Assembly: GCF_004770145.1 (NCBI RefSeq)
Contig: NZ_RQFW01000012.1
Coordinates: 372,001-436,000 of the forward strand
Length of the DNA: 64,000 nt
Direction: 5' to 3'
DNA from: Leptospira bourretii
GTDB taxonomy: Bacteria; Spirochaetota; Leptospiria; Leptospirales; Leptospiraceae
Positions 25,400 to 34,253 of the stretch are shown one piece after another. Position numbers and translations under genes: made by a program. The notes under the pieces were generated by a model. That model was not told the origin of the DNA. It made no database searches and worked only from the letters and a program-made list of their open reading frames with translations. Positions within the stretch are counted from its first letter, which is position 1. The number at the start of each line of letters is the position of its first letter.

Positions 25400-26611
25400 T
25401 TATTTCAGCTTCTTTAGCTTATTCTCCATGTTAGCCTTCTTATGATAGAATTGGACGAGTTTTTCCAGTTCTGCCATGTCCGTACAAACAATTTTTCCCA
25501 TGTCCATACGAATAAATTTATTATTCTTCATGATATCAGAGATCAGGAGTTCATCTTTTGGATCCGTTAATCCCACCATTTTGAGAAGGTCTTTGGTCCC
25601 AATTTCAAAATTGTAAGCTTGTTTAGGAGCCACTTTGATTCGATTTTTTTCGGCCAAAGTCATTAGTGTATCTACGATGCGACCTTGTGGATCTTTGAGA
25701 AGTAGGTTCGCAAGTTGTTTATAAGCAATCCAAATTCGTTCTGATAAAAGAGTGATGAGCCGTGTTGCCAATTGTGGTTGGGCTTTTACCATCCCTTCAA
25801 AGTTAGCTTTGTTGATGGCAAGAAGTTCCACATCACCTGCAGCCACTGCGGATGCAGAACGAGGTTTGTTATCAAGGATGGCCATCTCTCCAAAAATGTC
25901 CCCTGCTTGGAGAACGGCGAGCATCACTTCGTTTTGGTTTACAATTTTGGAAATTTTAACCTTTCCACTTTGTAAAATAAATAATTCCTTACCCGGTTCG
26001 TGTTCACAAAAGATCATCTCACTATCTTTATAGTTTCGATTGAATTTATTATAATCGATGGGAGGTGCTTGGAATGGTTGGTTGCTTGTTTGCAAACGTA
26101 GTTTTGCCTGTGGCACAAACTGACCATTCGGAAGGTGTTTTAAATAACTTTGGTAAGCAAAGGTTGCATGCGATGTATTTTGCTGTTGGAAGTAGTATTC
26201 ACCGATTTTGAAAAGTTCGTTTGGATCTTCTTCGACTGCATTTCGAAAGGACAATCGAGTAATGGTGGTATCAAATTGTCGTAACTTCATAGAGAAGAAA
26301 CGAATGATATTCATCGCAACAGCTGTAGACTTTTGGATTAGGGTTCCAAATTGGTCATAACTAACAGAGATTAAAGATACATTGGTAAGGGATGTGGCAG
26401 ATTCAATCTGAGGGTGTTGGCTCATGGCAGCAACCACACCGAAGAAGTCACCAGGCCCTAAAACTTGGTTTGGATCTTCTCCCACAACAGCAGTCTCACG
26501 AGTGACACGTACCTTCCCCTCACGGATGATATAGAAATTGTTCGCATCCTTTTTCCCCTCTACAATGATGTAGGAGTTCGCCGGGAAAGTAACCATTTGA
26601 AAAAACGACAT
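25400..26611 (-). CDS. Protein with two cyclic-nucleotide-binding domains and Crp-like C-terminus
   Basis: This 403-residue protein has one cNMP-binding domain at about residues 10-120 (PANSYIIVEGKKDANNFYII, then VLGPGDFFGVVAAM) and a second at about 195-305, which has the better cAMP-site phosphate cassette (FGEMAILDNKPRSASAVAAGD). The C-terminal 100 residues (IVDTLMTLAEKN, then GTKDLLKMVGL) resemble the Crp-type winged helix, so DNA binding is possible. A cyclase remnant and a STAS gene follow downstream, suggesting a former signalling cluster. Confidence 0.85.
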   Translation of the reverse strand: MSFFQMVTFPANSYIIVEGKKDANNFYIIREGKVRVTRETAVVGEDPNQVLGPGDFFGVVAAMSQHPQIESATSLTNVSLISVSYDQFGTLIQKSTAVAMNIIRFFSMKLRQFDTTITRLSFRNAVEEDPNELFKIGEYYFQQQNTSHATFAYQSYLKHLPNGQFVPQAKLRLQTSNQPFQAPPIDYNKFNRNYKDSEMIFCEHEPGKELFILQSGKVKISKIVNQNEVMLAVLQAGDIFGEMAILDNKPRSASAVAAGDVELLAINKANFEGMVKAQPQLATRLITLLSERIWIAYKQLANLLLKDPQGRIVDTLMTLAEKNRIKVAPKQAYNFEIGTKDLLKMVGLTDPKDELLISDIMKNNKFIRMDMGKIVCTDMAELEKLVQFYHKKANMENKLKKLK

Positions 26612-26689
26612 TCTTAAATCTCTGAACCCTTTTTGCTCAACTTGCCTAGTTTATTATCGGAGATCCCTAGGGCAATATTTTCGTAAAAA

Positions 26690-27220
26690 TTACTTATTTT
26701 TACTCTCTCCTAAAATTTCCATCTGAGTCAGTTCTAATTCCGCTTCTTGTGCAATTTTACTGGAATACGTATTTTTGATAATGTCCTGAAAAATCTGATA
26801 GGCCTTGTCTTCCCGACCCATACGGACATAGGCTTTGCCTGAAATTAAGTAGGATTCGAGTCCTTCTTCAGTATTGGGAAATTCTTTATAAATTTTCAGT
26901 TCGTTTTCAGCAAGAGCTAAAACATCACCTGTCATTCGGTAGTTGGAACTTAAGGTTTTTCGCACTTCGCGTGTTTTGGAATGCCCAGGATAGAGTAATA
27001 GAAAGCTTTTGCAGGATTCCACTGATTGGTAGTGGTTCCGATCTTCTAAAAATTCTTTGGCCTTTTTGTAGAGCAGTTCCCCTTGTTTGTTTCGTTCGTC
27101 TGCAAATATTTGGCTGACGGAACGGTCTGCCAAAAGAGGAAAAAACCCCATAGAAATTAGGATTCCTGAGGTAAAAATGACTCGGAGGCAACTCATCCAG
27201 ACTGTAGAATTCTGTCTCAT
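26690..27220 (-). CDS. Tetratricopeptide-type exported protein
   Basis: About 176 residues from the ATG at 27220, which lies just behind the VWA gene stop and has AGG close by. A signal peptide (VIFTSGILISMGFFPLLADRS) is followed by helix pairs of TPR type (SVESCKSFLLLYPGHSKTREV; LALAENELKIYKEFPNTEEGLES; AYQIFQDIIKNTYSSKIAQEA). The repeat spacing of 30-37 residues resembles BamD/YbgF-like outer-membrane-associated proteins. It ends in a Lys-rich tail. Probably co-transcribed with the VWA-domain gene. Confidence 0.75.
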   Translation of the reverse strand: MRQNSTVWMSCLRVIFTSGILISMGFFPLLADRSVSQIFADERNKQGELLYKKAKEFLEDRNHYQSVESCKSFLLLYPGHSKTREVRKTLSSNYRMTGDVLALAENELKIYKEFPNTEEGLESYLISGKAYVRMGREDKAYQIFQDIIKNTYSSKIAQEAELELTQMEILGESKNK

Positions 27221-27225
27221 TACCT

Positions 27226-28317
27226 TCAGTTTCGGCCAGAACTTGGATTCTCGTGAATGGGTTTTTCTTCCGAAAGAGCAAGAATTTTCGGAACTCCCGT
27301 CAAATCCCAAAGTTCGGCGGAAGCTTTCATCCGTTTTCCCTTGGGCAGTGGGAAAACAAATCGTCCTTTTCCTTCGGGACCCGACTTAAGTTCAATTTGG
27401 AGTTTCGTCAGGTCTCCCATCCTTCGCTCACGGAGTGGGGGAATGGGGAAACTTCTTTGTTTTTCTTCATATGGATAAAGATACAACTGAACCATATAGG
27501 AAGAATTGGCTTTGGCTGTGTATTCGTAATTGAGAATATAACCTGATTCGGAGCCATCTTCATAAGGAAGAATGTTCAGGATTTTGATTTGGTTTGGGTA
27601 TGAAGTGGGTTGGCTTGTGTTGGTTGTTTCCGAAACAGGGTTTGGTTCCAGATCTTGGGAAAAAAAGATTCGTTTGAAAGAAGAATCATAATCCTCCGGC
27701 CCCTTCAAAGAATAATAATGTCCGTCTCCTAGGATCGAAAGTCGTTTGAGGTCTTCTTCTCCTTTGGGATCAATATCAATTCCTAGAATTTGCATCCGAA
27801 ATTTTTTTCCCGATTGTTTCCATTGGTACAAAACGGCTTTGGGATCTCCGTCGCAACTTTCCACTCCATCCGAAATAAAAATAATTTCTGTTTCTTGTAC
27901 ATCATTCAAAAGGAACTCACCAACCACGTTTAAGGTTTGGGCGATGGGTGTGGATCCGGCTGGGACAATGGAAGAAATTTTTTGGCTCACGATAGAAGCA
28001 GCACCGCGTTGGATGGGATGATACAACCTTGCCGAAGAACAACCAGCGATTCGGTTTCCGTAAGCAACAAGCCCCACACTCACATCCTTTGGCAATCCCC
28101 CAAGAACCTGTAATAATTTTTCTTTGGCAACAGCCATCCTTGTTTTGCCATCCCATTTTTCTGACATGGAACCACTGGCATCTAGAATAAACACATATCG
28201 TTTGTTAGGTTGTGATTGTGTGGAAAGGGGAAGGTAAGAAAGAAAAAATAAAATACAACCGACAAAGACAGAAGCTCGGCTCAATGGTTGTTCTTGGATT
28301 CTATTTTTTTCCCGCAC
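27226..28317 (-). CDS. Exported von Willebrand factor A-domain protein
   Basis: This 363-residue protein has a signal peptide (FVGCILFFLSYLPLSTQS) followed at once by a VWA domain (about residues 38-215). The metal-ion-dependent adhesion site is complete: ILDASGSMSEKWDG, the Thr-bearing loop PAGSTPIAQTL, and FISDGVESCDGDP. The C-terminal 150 residues form a beta-rich region with no family I recognise. Such proteins are usually periplasmic interaction or assembly factors. It is five bases or so upstream of the TPR-protein gene. Confidence 0.85.
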   Translation of the reverse strand: MREKNRIQEQPLSRASVFVGCILFFLSYLPLSTQSQPNKRYVFILDASGSMSEKWDGKTRMAVAKEKLLQVLGGLPKDVSVGLVAYGNRIAGCSSARLYHPIQRGAASIVSQKISSIVPAGSTPIAQTLNVVGEFLLNDVQETEIIFISDGVESCDGDPKAVLYQWKQSGKKFRMQILGIDIDPKGEEDLKRLSILGDGHYYSLKGPEDYDSSFKRIFFSQDLEPNPVSETTNTSQPTSYPNQIKILNILPYEDGSESGYILNYEYTAKANSSYMVQLYLYPYEEKQRSFPIPPLRERRMGDLTKLQIELKSGPEGKGRFVFPLPKGKRMKASAELWDLTGVPKILALSEEKPIHENPSSGRN

Positions 28318-28349
28318 CTGTACACCATCGGCGAAAATCCAAAGAGACC

Positions 28350-28970
28350 TTAGAGGGATTTAGGGTCCAAATAAGGCGGTTTGACTAGGTTTGGTTTCAC
28401 GAGAAGGGGATTCCGATTGAAAGAGGAATACTCTCTTAGGAATCGCAAAATCATTTCGCAAGTGGCACCCCAAAGCAGGCCATCCCCCAAATCAAAATAA
28501 TAAGCAAAATGATCTCTGCCAGGGATTTGGATCGCATAAAATGGTTTGGTCCAAAGGTCAGAAAAAGGAAGGAGGATGATCCGGTCCACCTCATCTGTGT
28601 TATGCTGAAAGGAAAAATCTCCTTCGTAAGTGGCTAAAAATGGGGTGATATGAAAACCGGTTCTTGTATGGAGACCTTCTAGTTTTCCCAAAACATTCAG
28701 ACTAGAGCGGTGGACACCCATTTCCTCCTCCCATTCCCGAAGGGCAGTGATGAGGAGATTGGGATCTTCTTTTTCTTTGACCCCGCCAGGAAAAGAAATT
28801 TGGCCGGGATGAGATTTTAGATTTTTGGAACGTTCAGTAAGGATGATTCCTTCTGCAATTTCTTTGGATCCAAATAAAGGAAAGATCACTCCTGACTTCA
28901 CTTCTGTTGTGTCAGGAATCTCGTCGAAGTCCCTTGAAAGTTTTTCTACAAAGGACTGGTAGGGTAACAT
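28350..28970 (-). CDS. NUDIX hydrolase, CoA pyrophosphatase-like
   Basis: About 206 residues. The NUDIX box is intact (GGVKEKEDPNLLITALREWEEEMGV pattern, from about residue 64), flanked upstream by LKSHPGQISFPGG, the extra motif typical of the NudL/YeaB family that hydrolyses CoA to 4'-phosphopantetheine and adenosine 3',5'-bisphosphate. The ATG at 28970 overlaps the RNase D stop as TGATG, a translational coupling. A TTG one codon earlier is less likely. Confidence 0.88.
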   Translation of the reverse strand: MLPYQSFVEKLSRDFDEIPDTTEVKSGVIFPLFGSKEIAEGIILTERSKNLKSHPGQISFPGGVKEKEDPNLLITALREWEEEMGVHRSSLNVLGKLEGLHTRTGFHITPFLATYEGDFSFQHNTDEVDRIILLPFSDLWTKPFYAIQIPGRDHFAYYFDLGDGLLWGATCEMILRFLREYSSFNRNPLLVKPNLVKPPYLDPKSL

Positions 28971-30190
28971 CAACCCTCGTCTTTCGAGTTTTGGTTTTGT
29001 TTTTTCCTGCGTTTGGCAACGAATGCTTCTTTGGAACGAATGGCAACCAAACGATTGATCATCGAATCAAAAGGAAGTCCTTGGATGGCAGCAAGTAAAC
29101 TTGGACCATAGTTCTGTACTTTCCAATCGGAAAATACATGAAGGGCTTTTAGTTCTTCTAAGTTTTTTGGTGCTGCACGTAAAATAACAATGAGTTGTTT
29201 GTTAGAAGGGAGAAGGGAGTGTTCCATTCGTCTAGCGCGCATAATACGGAGTCGCCATTTTTTTGCGTTTTGAAATTTATGATTTTCGTCTTCGTTTAAG
29301 TCTTCGCCATGACGTTTCGAAAGTTCTGATGTGTCTATGGGGTCACTATATTCTGCGATGAGTAGTTTGTAGATTTCTGATCCATCTTTTTTCCCAAACC
29401 ATTCCACACACTTTTCTTCGTTCGGGTGTCCTTTGACGGCTTGTGACAAACGATCGTTATTAAAAACTCGGAAACTTGCTTTGTTGATTCGTTTTGCTTT
29501 TTCATCTCGGTAACGAAGTAATTCTAAAATCTTTCTTCTTTCGAGCGGAGTGAAATTGAGAATGTCAGGAAATTTTCCTAGAGAAAATCCTTCTCCTTCT
29601 TTGGTTACGTATTCTTCAGAAGCGATGAATTCAAATTCTGATTTGGCTTCTTCATAGAGACCTCTACGTTTGAGTTCTTCTTCCATTTTCAACCAAATGG
29701 ATTCTAAATAAGCAGTGTCAAGTGCTGCGTACTTTAGCTGTTGTTTTTGAAGAGGACGGATTTCCCAGTTAGACTTTTGTTCTACTTTAGAAAGTGTCAC
29801 TTTATGATAATGTTCCACAACATGTGACAATGAACTTTGTTCTAATGACAACAACCGAGAACTGATCATCGTATCTGCCGTGTTCACAAATTTAAACCCA
29901 AAGTCTCGTTTTAAGGCTTTGATGTCGTCTTGTGCCGAGTGGAAGATTTTGAGGATGTTCTCATCTTCGAATAAAGGACCCAAAGCTGACAAATTTGTGA
30001 TCTTTAGTGGGTCAATCAGGTAATTTTTGCCATTAGAATTGATCTGGATGAGGCAAACTTTGGGATAGTACGTGTAATAACCGGAGGACTCGGTGTCGAT
30101 CGACATGATTTTGGACTGTCTGAGATTGATCAGAGCTAAATCCAAAGCTTTTGCTGTATCAACGAGAATATAGTTGGAATTGATTTGCAT
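28970..30190 (-). CDS. rnd: Ribonuclease D
   Basis: This 406-residue protein has the DEDDy exonuclease domain in its first 190 residues (MSIDTESSGYYTYYPKVCLIQI for the DxE pair, FHSAQDDIKALKRDFG, and KYAALDTAYLESIW with the catalytic Tyr/Asp). HRDC-like helical modules follow (about 215-290 and 305-390). RNase D trims the 3' ends of stable RNAs. Its promoter must lie in the 41-base gap shared with the divergent purF gene. Confidence 0.92.
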   Translation of the reverse strand: MQINSNYILVDTAKALDLALINLRQSKIMSIDTESSGYYTYYPKVCLIQINSNGKNYLIDPLKITNLSALGPLFEDENILKIFHSAQDDIKALKRDFGFKFVNTADTMISSRLLSLEQSSLSHVVEHYHKVTLSKVEQKSNWEIRPLQKQQLKYAALDTAYLESIWLKMEEELKRRGLYEEAKSEFEFIASEEYVTKEGEGFSLGKFPDILNFTPLERRKILELLRYRDEKAKRINKASFRVFNNDRLSQAVKGHPNEEKCVEWFGKKDGSEIYKLLIAEYSDPIDTSELSKRHGEDLNEDENHKFQNAKKWRLRIMRARRMEHSLLPSNKQLIVILRAAPKNLEELKALHVFSDWKVQNYGPSLLAAIQGLPFDSMINRLVAIRSKEAFVAKRRKKQNQNSKDEG

Positions 30191-30231
30191 CTAATTGGGA
30201 TTTTGGAAATACTGCAATTGTCATTCTAACA

Positions 30232-31659
30232 ATGATTCTCCAATCTGACAAACCAAAAGAAGAATGTGCCATTTTCGGCATCTACAATAGCAAGGAAGCT
30301 GCTAATTTTACCTACCTAGGTTTGTACTCGATGCAACACCGTGGCCAGGAGTCCAGTGGGATCGTCACAACCGATGGATCTCACTTATACCGGTATGCCA
30401 ATATGGGCCTTGTGGCAAATATCTTCACCCAACCGAAGATCAAAGAGCTCATTGGGGATGCGGCCATTGGCCACAACCGGTATTCCACAACGGGAGCCAG
30501 TTTTTTACGAAATGCTCAGCCCATCCGCGTGGAATCCCACTTAGGTCCTGTGGCTCTAGCCCACAATGGAAACCTAGTCAACTCCTGGGACATTCGAAAC
30601 AAACTCGAAAGAGACGGATCGATCTTCCAAACCACTATCGATTCCGAAGTCATTGTCCACTTAATGGCGAAAAGCCATAAAACAGACCTTCTAGAAGCAC
30701 TTTGTGAATCACTCGCACAAGTTCGTGGTGCCTACTCCCTGTTAGTTTTAACTCCAAGATACTTAATTGCCGTGCGAGATCCCAACGGTTTCCGTCCGCT
30801 TGTGATGGGAAAACGTTCGGATGGGGCGATTGTCTTTGCTTCGGAAACTTGCGCTTTTGATATCACGGAAACGGAGTATGTAAGAGATGTGGAACCGGGA
30901 GAGATGGTTGTCATCGATCATACCGGAATGCGTTCTCTCTATCCATTCCCAAAAGCAAAACCAAGCCTTTGTATTTTTGAATATATCTACTTTGCAAGAC
31001 CTGATTCTTATATTTTCGAAGAGTCAGTTTACAAAGTAAGAAAGTCTCTCGGCCGCCAGCTGGCGCGTGTTATGCCAGTGGAAGCAGATGTGATCATTCC
31101 TGTTCCCGATTCTGCAAACATTGCGGCCCTCGGTTACAGTGAAGAGTCAGGAATTCCTTACCAAAGTGGTCTCGTACGTTCTCATTATATTGGTCGAACT
31201 TTCATTGAACCGGACCAAAAGATTCGGGACTTTGGAGCCAAAATCAAATACAATGTGGTGAAAGAAGTGGTGAATGGAAAACGTGTGGTCATCATTGACG
31301 ACTCGGTGATGCGAGGGACAACTAGCCGCAAAATCATCAAAATGATCCGTAATGCTGGTGCCAAAGAAATTCATTTTCGAGTTTCGGCACCTCCAACAGT
31401 TTCTCCTTGTTATTATGGAATCGATATTCCTACGCATAAAGAATTGATTGCCTCCACACATAGTATTGATGAAATCCAAAAGTATTTACGTGTGGATTCC
31501 CTTGCTTATTTAACATTGGATACAATGCACAAAGCAGTGGAAGGACATAAAGGTGGTGGATTTTGTGATGCTTGTTTCACATCCAACTACCCAGTGGAAT
31601 TCCAAGACCATGCTGGAAACCAAAAGTCACTCTTTACGGAATACGCGACGGAAGAGTGA
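30232..31659 (+). CDS. purF: Amidophosphoribosyltransferase
   Basis: This 475-residue enzyme makes phosphoribosylamine from PRPP and glutamine, the first step of purine synthesis. The N-terminal propeptide of 11 residues precedes the catalytic Cys12 (ECAIFGIYN). The PRPP-binding loop is GKRVVIIDDSVMRGTTSRK. Cys residues in CIFEYIYF and FCDACFTSNYP match the iron-sulfur ligands of the B. subtilis-type enzyme. The stop codon overlaps the queD start as TGATG, so purF, queD and queC form one operon. Confidence 0.97.
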   Translation: MILQSDKPKEECAIFGIYNSKEAANFTYLGLYSMQHRGQESSGIVTTDGSHLYRYANMGLVANIFTQPKIKELIGDAAIGHNRYSTTGASFLRNAQPIRVESHLGPVALAHNGNLVNSWDIRNKLERDGSIFQTTIDSEVIVHLMAKSHKTDLLEALCESLAQVRGAYSLLVLTPRYLIAVRDPNGFRPLVMGKRSDGAIVFASETCAFDITETEYVRDVEPGEMVVIDHTGMRSLYPFPKAKPSLCIFEYIYFARPDSYIFEESVYKVRKSLGRQLARVMPVEADVIIPVPDSANIAALGYSEESGIPYQSGLVRSHYIGRTFIEPDQKIRDFGAKIKYNVVKEVVNGKRVVIIDDSVMRGTTSRKIIKMIRNAGAKEIHFRVSAPPTVSPCYYGIDIPTHKELIASTHSIDEIQKYLRVDSLAYLTLDTMHKAVEGHKGGGFCDACFTSNYPVEFQDHAGNQKSLFTEYATEE

Positions 31660-32033
31660 TGGAAGAGCTTGAACTTTCCAAAACCTTTGGTTTTGAAGCC
31701 GCACATTTTTTACCCAATGTTCCCGAAGGCCATAAATGCAAAAGAATGCATGGCCATAGCTTTCGTTTTGCTGTATATCTAAAGGGTGAAATTGATCCAC
31801 ATACAGGTTGGATTATGGACTTTGGGGAACTTAAATCCATCGTAAAACCAATCTTAGACGAACATTTGGACCATTATGTGTTAAACAATGTTCCTGGCCT
31901 TGAAAACCCTACGAGTGAAAATATTGCGGTATGGCTCTGGAACCAATTAAAACCTAAATTGCCACTGCTCGATAAAATTACTCTCTACGAAACTTGCACT
32001 AGCTCCTGTGTATACAGAGGGCCGAAAAAATAA
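31659..32033 (+). CDS. queD: 6-carboxytetrahydropterin synthase
   Basis: This 124-residue protein converts dihydroneopterin triphosphate to 6-carboxytetrahydropterin in the queuosine (preQ0) pathway. Zinc ligands are His16 (FEAAHFL) and His31/His33, and Cys27 in HKCKRMHGHSF is the catalytic residue. ENPTSENIAVWLW and ITLYETCTSSCVY are further family motifs. An in-frame open stretch upstream lies inside purF; the ATG overlapping the purF stop is the natural start. queC follows with no gap. Confidence 0.95.
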   Translation: MEELELSKTFGFEAAHFLPNVPEGHKCKRMHGHSFRFAVYLKGEIDPHTGWIMDFGELKSIVKPILDEHLDHYVLNNVPGLENPTSENIAVWLWNQLKPKLPLLDKITLYETCTSSCVYRGPKK

Positions 32034-32789
32034 ATGGTCTCCGTAAAGGATTCCTCACTCAAATCCAAATCTGAAAAAAAAGGTGCCGTTGTACTTCTGT
32101 CAGGCGGACTCGATTCAACTACTTGTTTGTATTTTGCCGCCAAAGAGTTTGGTTATCCCAAAAACAAAAAATTGCCAATACTCGCTTTATCTTTTGATTA
32201 TTCTCAAAAACATAAAATTGAACTCATCAAAAGTAAAAAAATCGCAAAAACCTTGGGTATCAAACATGTGATCCAAAAATTGGATCCTGGATTTTTTTTG
32301 GGAAGTTCCCTTACTGAAAAAAAAATCAAAGTGAGAAAGAACGCAAAATCCTTGTTTAGTGGGATCGAAGAAGAAATTCCGAATACTTATGTCCCTGGTC
32401 GCAATATTTTATTTTTATCCTTTGCTTTGTCACTTGCGGAAGGCCATGGGTATGATTCCATTTATATTGGAGTCAATGCACTTGACTATTCTGGATATCC
32501 GGATTGCCGGCCTGAGTTTATTGAATCCTTTCAAAAGATGGCAAATCTTGGGACAAAAAAAGGGGTGAGTGGGGATGGTGATTCCATCCAAATCAAAACT
32601 CCACTTTTACATCTGGGTAAAAAAGAAATTATTGAATTGGGAATCCAAGTAGACGCACCACTCCACCTAACGCATTCTTGTTATGATCCCGTGCGAGGGA
32701 AACCTTGTGGCAAATGTGATTCTTGCATTTTAAGAGCCAAAGGATTTTTGGAAGCTGGAATTTTAGACCCAGCCATCTCTCTTCGATAA
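32034..32789 (+). CDS. queC: 7-cyano-7-deazaguanine synthase
   Basis: This 251-residue enzyme makes preQ0 from 7-carboxy-7-deazaguanine using ATP and ammonia. It shows the PP-loop VLLSGGLDSTTCLYFA near residue 20 and the zinc-binding cysteines CYDPVRGKPCGKCDSC at the C-terminus. The Lys-rich first 17 residues are an extension. Its ATG follows the queD stop directly. queE and queF are not in the window. Confidence 0.95.
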   Translation: MVSVKDSSLKSKSEKKGAVVLLSGGLDSTTCLYFAAKEFGYPKNKKLPILALSFDYSQKHKIELIKSKKIAKTLGIKHVIQKLDPGFFLGSSLTEKKIKVRKNAKSLFSGIEEEIPNTYVPGRNILFLSFALSLAEGHGYDSIYIGVNALDYSGYPDCRPEFIESFQKMANLGTKKGVSGDGDSIQIKTPLLHLGKKEIIELGIQVDAPLHLTHSCYDPVRGKPCGKCDSCILRAKGFLEAGILDPAISLR

Positions 32790-32805
32790 ATTTTGAAAGG
32801 GTTCT

Positions 32806-34227
32806 ATGAAAATTCAATTCGTTTTGTTTTTTTTGATTCTGGCAACGATCTATCAATGCAGACAAAGCCAACTTAACAATTCTTCTGACTCCCAATCCGA
32901 TGCTTACTTTGAAACAGCAATTTGGAATTGTATGATTACCACAGTTCCATGTTATGAAATTAAACAACAAAACCAAGGTATAAAACAATGGACTAGGTTG
33001 TTAGGTGGTACTTCGTCTGTTGCAACCAATTCGTTTGCCTCCGCAACAGATTTCGATGGAAATAACTATATTGCTGGTAAAGTGGATGGAGCACTTCCGG
33101 GATTAACTAAAGTTTCTTCTGGTTTTAATACGGATTTATTTCTCGCAAAATACAACTCCATGGGAGACCTCCAGTGGGTTCGACAATTAGGCTCTTTAAG
33201 TAATTATAATTCAGATGCGCAGTCGATTCATGTAGATTCCTTTGGTGATATCATTGTGACAGGACTAACCCAAGGTTCTTTTGGGGAATATACTTCAACA
33301 GAATATGGTTTAGTTTTATTAAAGTATTCTCCATCAGGAGAAAAACTTTGGACAAAAATATTTTATGGTAATTCGGGATTAGTGACTGCCGGTGTGGGAG
33401 TCACTTCTGATCTACAAGGGAATATTTATGTTACTGGGCATACCGAATTAACAAACATTAACGGGGAAATCGCTTATGGAATTTATAATTTAATTCTATT
33501 TAAGTATGATCGAACGGGGAATTTGTTATGGACTCGGATATTAGCAGAGACTCCGGGAAGTTTAATTTACGGATACAAAATTACTTACGATAGTTATTCC
33601 AATCAAGTTTTTGTTGTTGGTCATGCCACTGGACCTGGCACCTTTTTAGGCCAAACCATTGGAAATACGCAGGAAAGTTTTATCGCTGCGTTTCGTGATG
33701 ATGGTGTCAATACTTGGGCAAAAGTCATAGGCCAACCTGGAACAAGTGTTTTTTCGCGTGGAGTTTCTTCTGATAAAAGAGGATCGATTTACTTAACGGG
33801 TGATTTGAGTGGAATGCCGATTGATGGGCAAACTTTTTCTGGTACAATGGCAGAGTTACTCATTAAATTTAATGTGACTGGTTTTCGGGAATGGACAATC
33901 CTTAGAGGTGCTGGTTCTGGCACTTCGACGAACGCTCGTGGTGTCTATGCAGACAATTCAGGCAATGTATATACAGTTGGATGGACAACTGGAAATCTTT
34001 CTGGAGTAAGTTTGAATGGAACTCAAGATGCGTATTTATCGAAATATCATTTTAACGGGAATCTAGAATGGACAAGATTGTCCGGAAGCAGCTTGGTAAC
34101 GTTAGATGGTATGGCGTTGTCTTCAGATCGATTGGGATCCATTTACCTTACTGGTGGGACCACTGGAAATTTGGATGCGCAAACAAAAACAGGGACAAAG
34201 GATGCCTTTGTCATTCAATATAAATGA
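32806..34227 (+). CDS. SBBP-repeat beta-propeller lipoprotein (copy 1)
   Basis: This 473-residue protein starts with a lipoprotein signal peptide (FVLFFLILATIYQCRQ). The mature part is built of about seven repeats of 45-60 residues with the SBBP pattern: G-N-Y(T/V)-G-T-G, D-F-K-Y, G-W-(T/V)-R. Such propellers act in surface adhesion or protein binding. GAAAGGG precedes the ATG at normal spacing. A close paralogue follows after 26 bases. Confidence 0.85.
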   Translation: MKIQFVLFFLILATIYQCRQSQLNNSSDSQSDAYFETAIWNCMITTVPCYEIKQQNQGIKQWTRLLGGTSSVATNSFASATDFDGNNYIAGKVDGALPGLTKVSSGFNTDLFLAKYNSMGDLQWVRQLGSLSNYNSDAQSIHVDSFGDIIVTGLTQGSFGEYTSTEYGLVLLKYSPSGEKLWTKIFYGNSGLVTAGVGVTSDLQGNIYVTGHTELTNINGEIAYGIYNLILFKYDRTGNLLWTRILAETPGSLIYGYKITYDSYSNQVFVVGHATGPGTFLGQTIGNTQESFIAAFRDDGVNTWAKVIGQPGTSVFSRGVSSDKRGSIYLTGDLSGMPIDGQTFSGTMAELLIKFNVTGFREWTILRGAGSGTSTNARGVYADNSGNVYTVGWTTGNLSGVSLNGTQDAYLSKYHFNGNLEWTRLSGSSLVTLDGMALSSDRLGSIYLTGGTTGNLDAQTKTGTKDAFVIQYK

Positions 34228-34253
34228 GTATCACCTAAGGTTTTTTGAAAGGT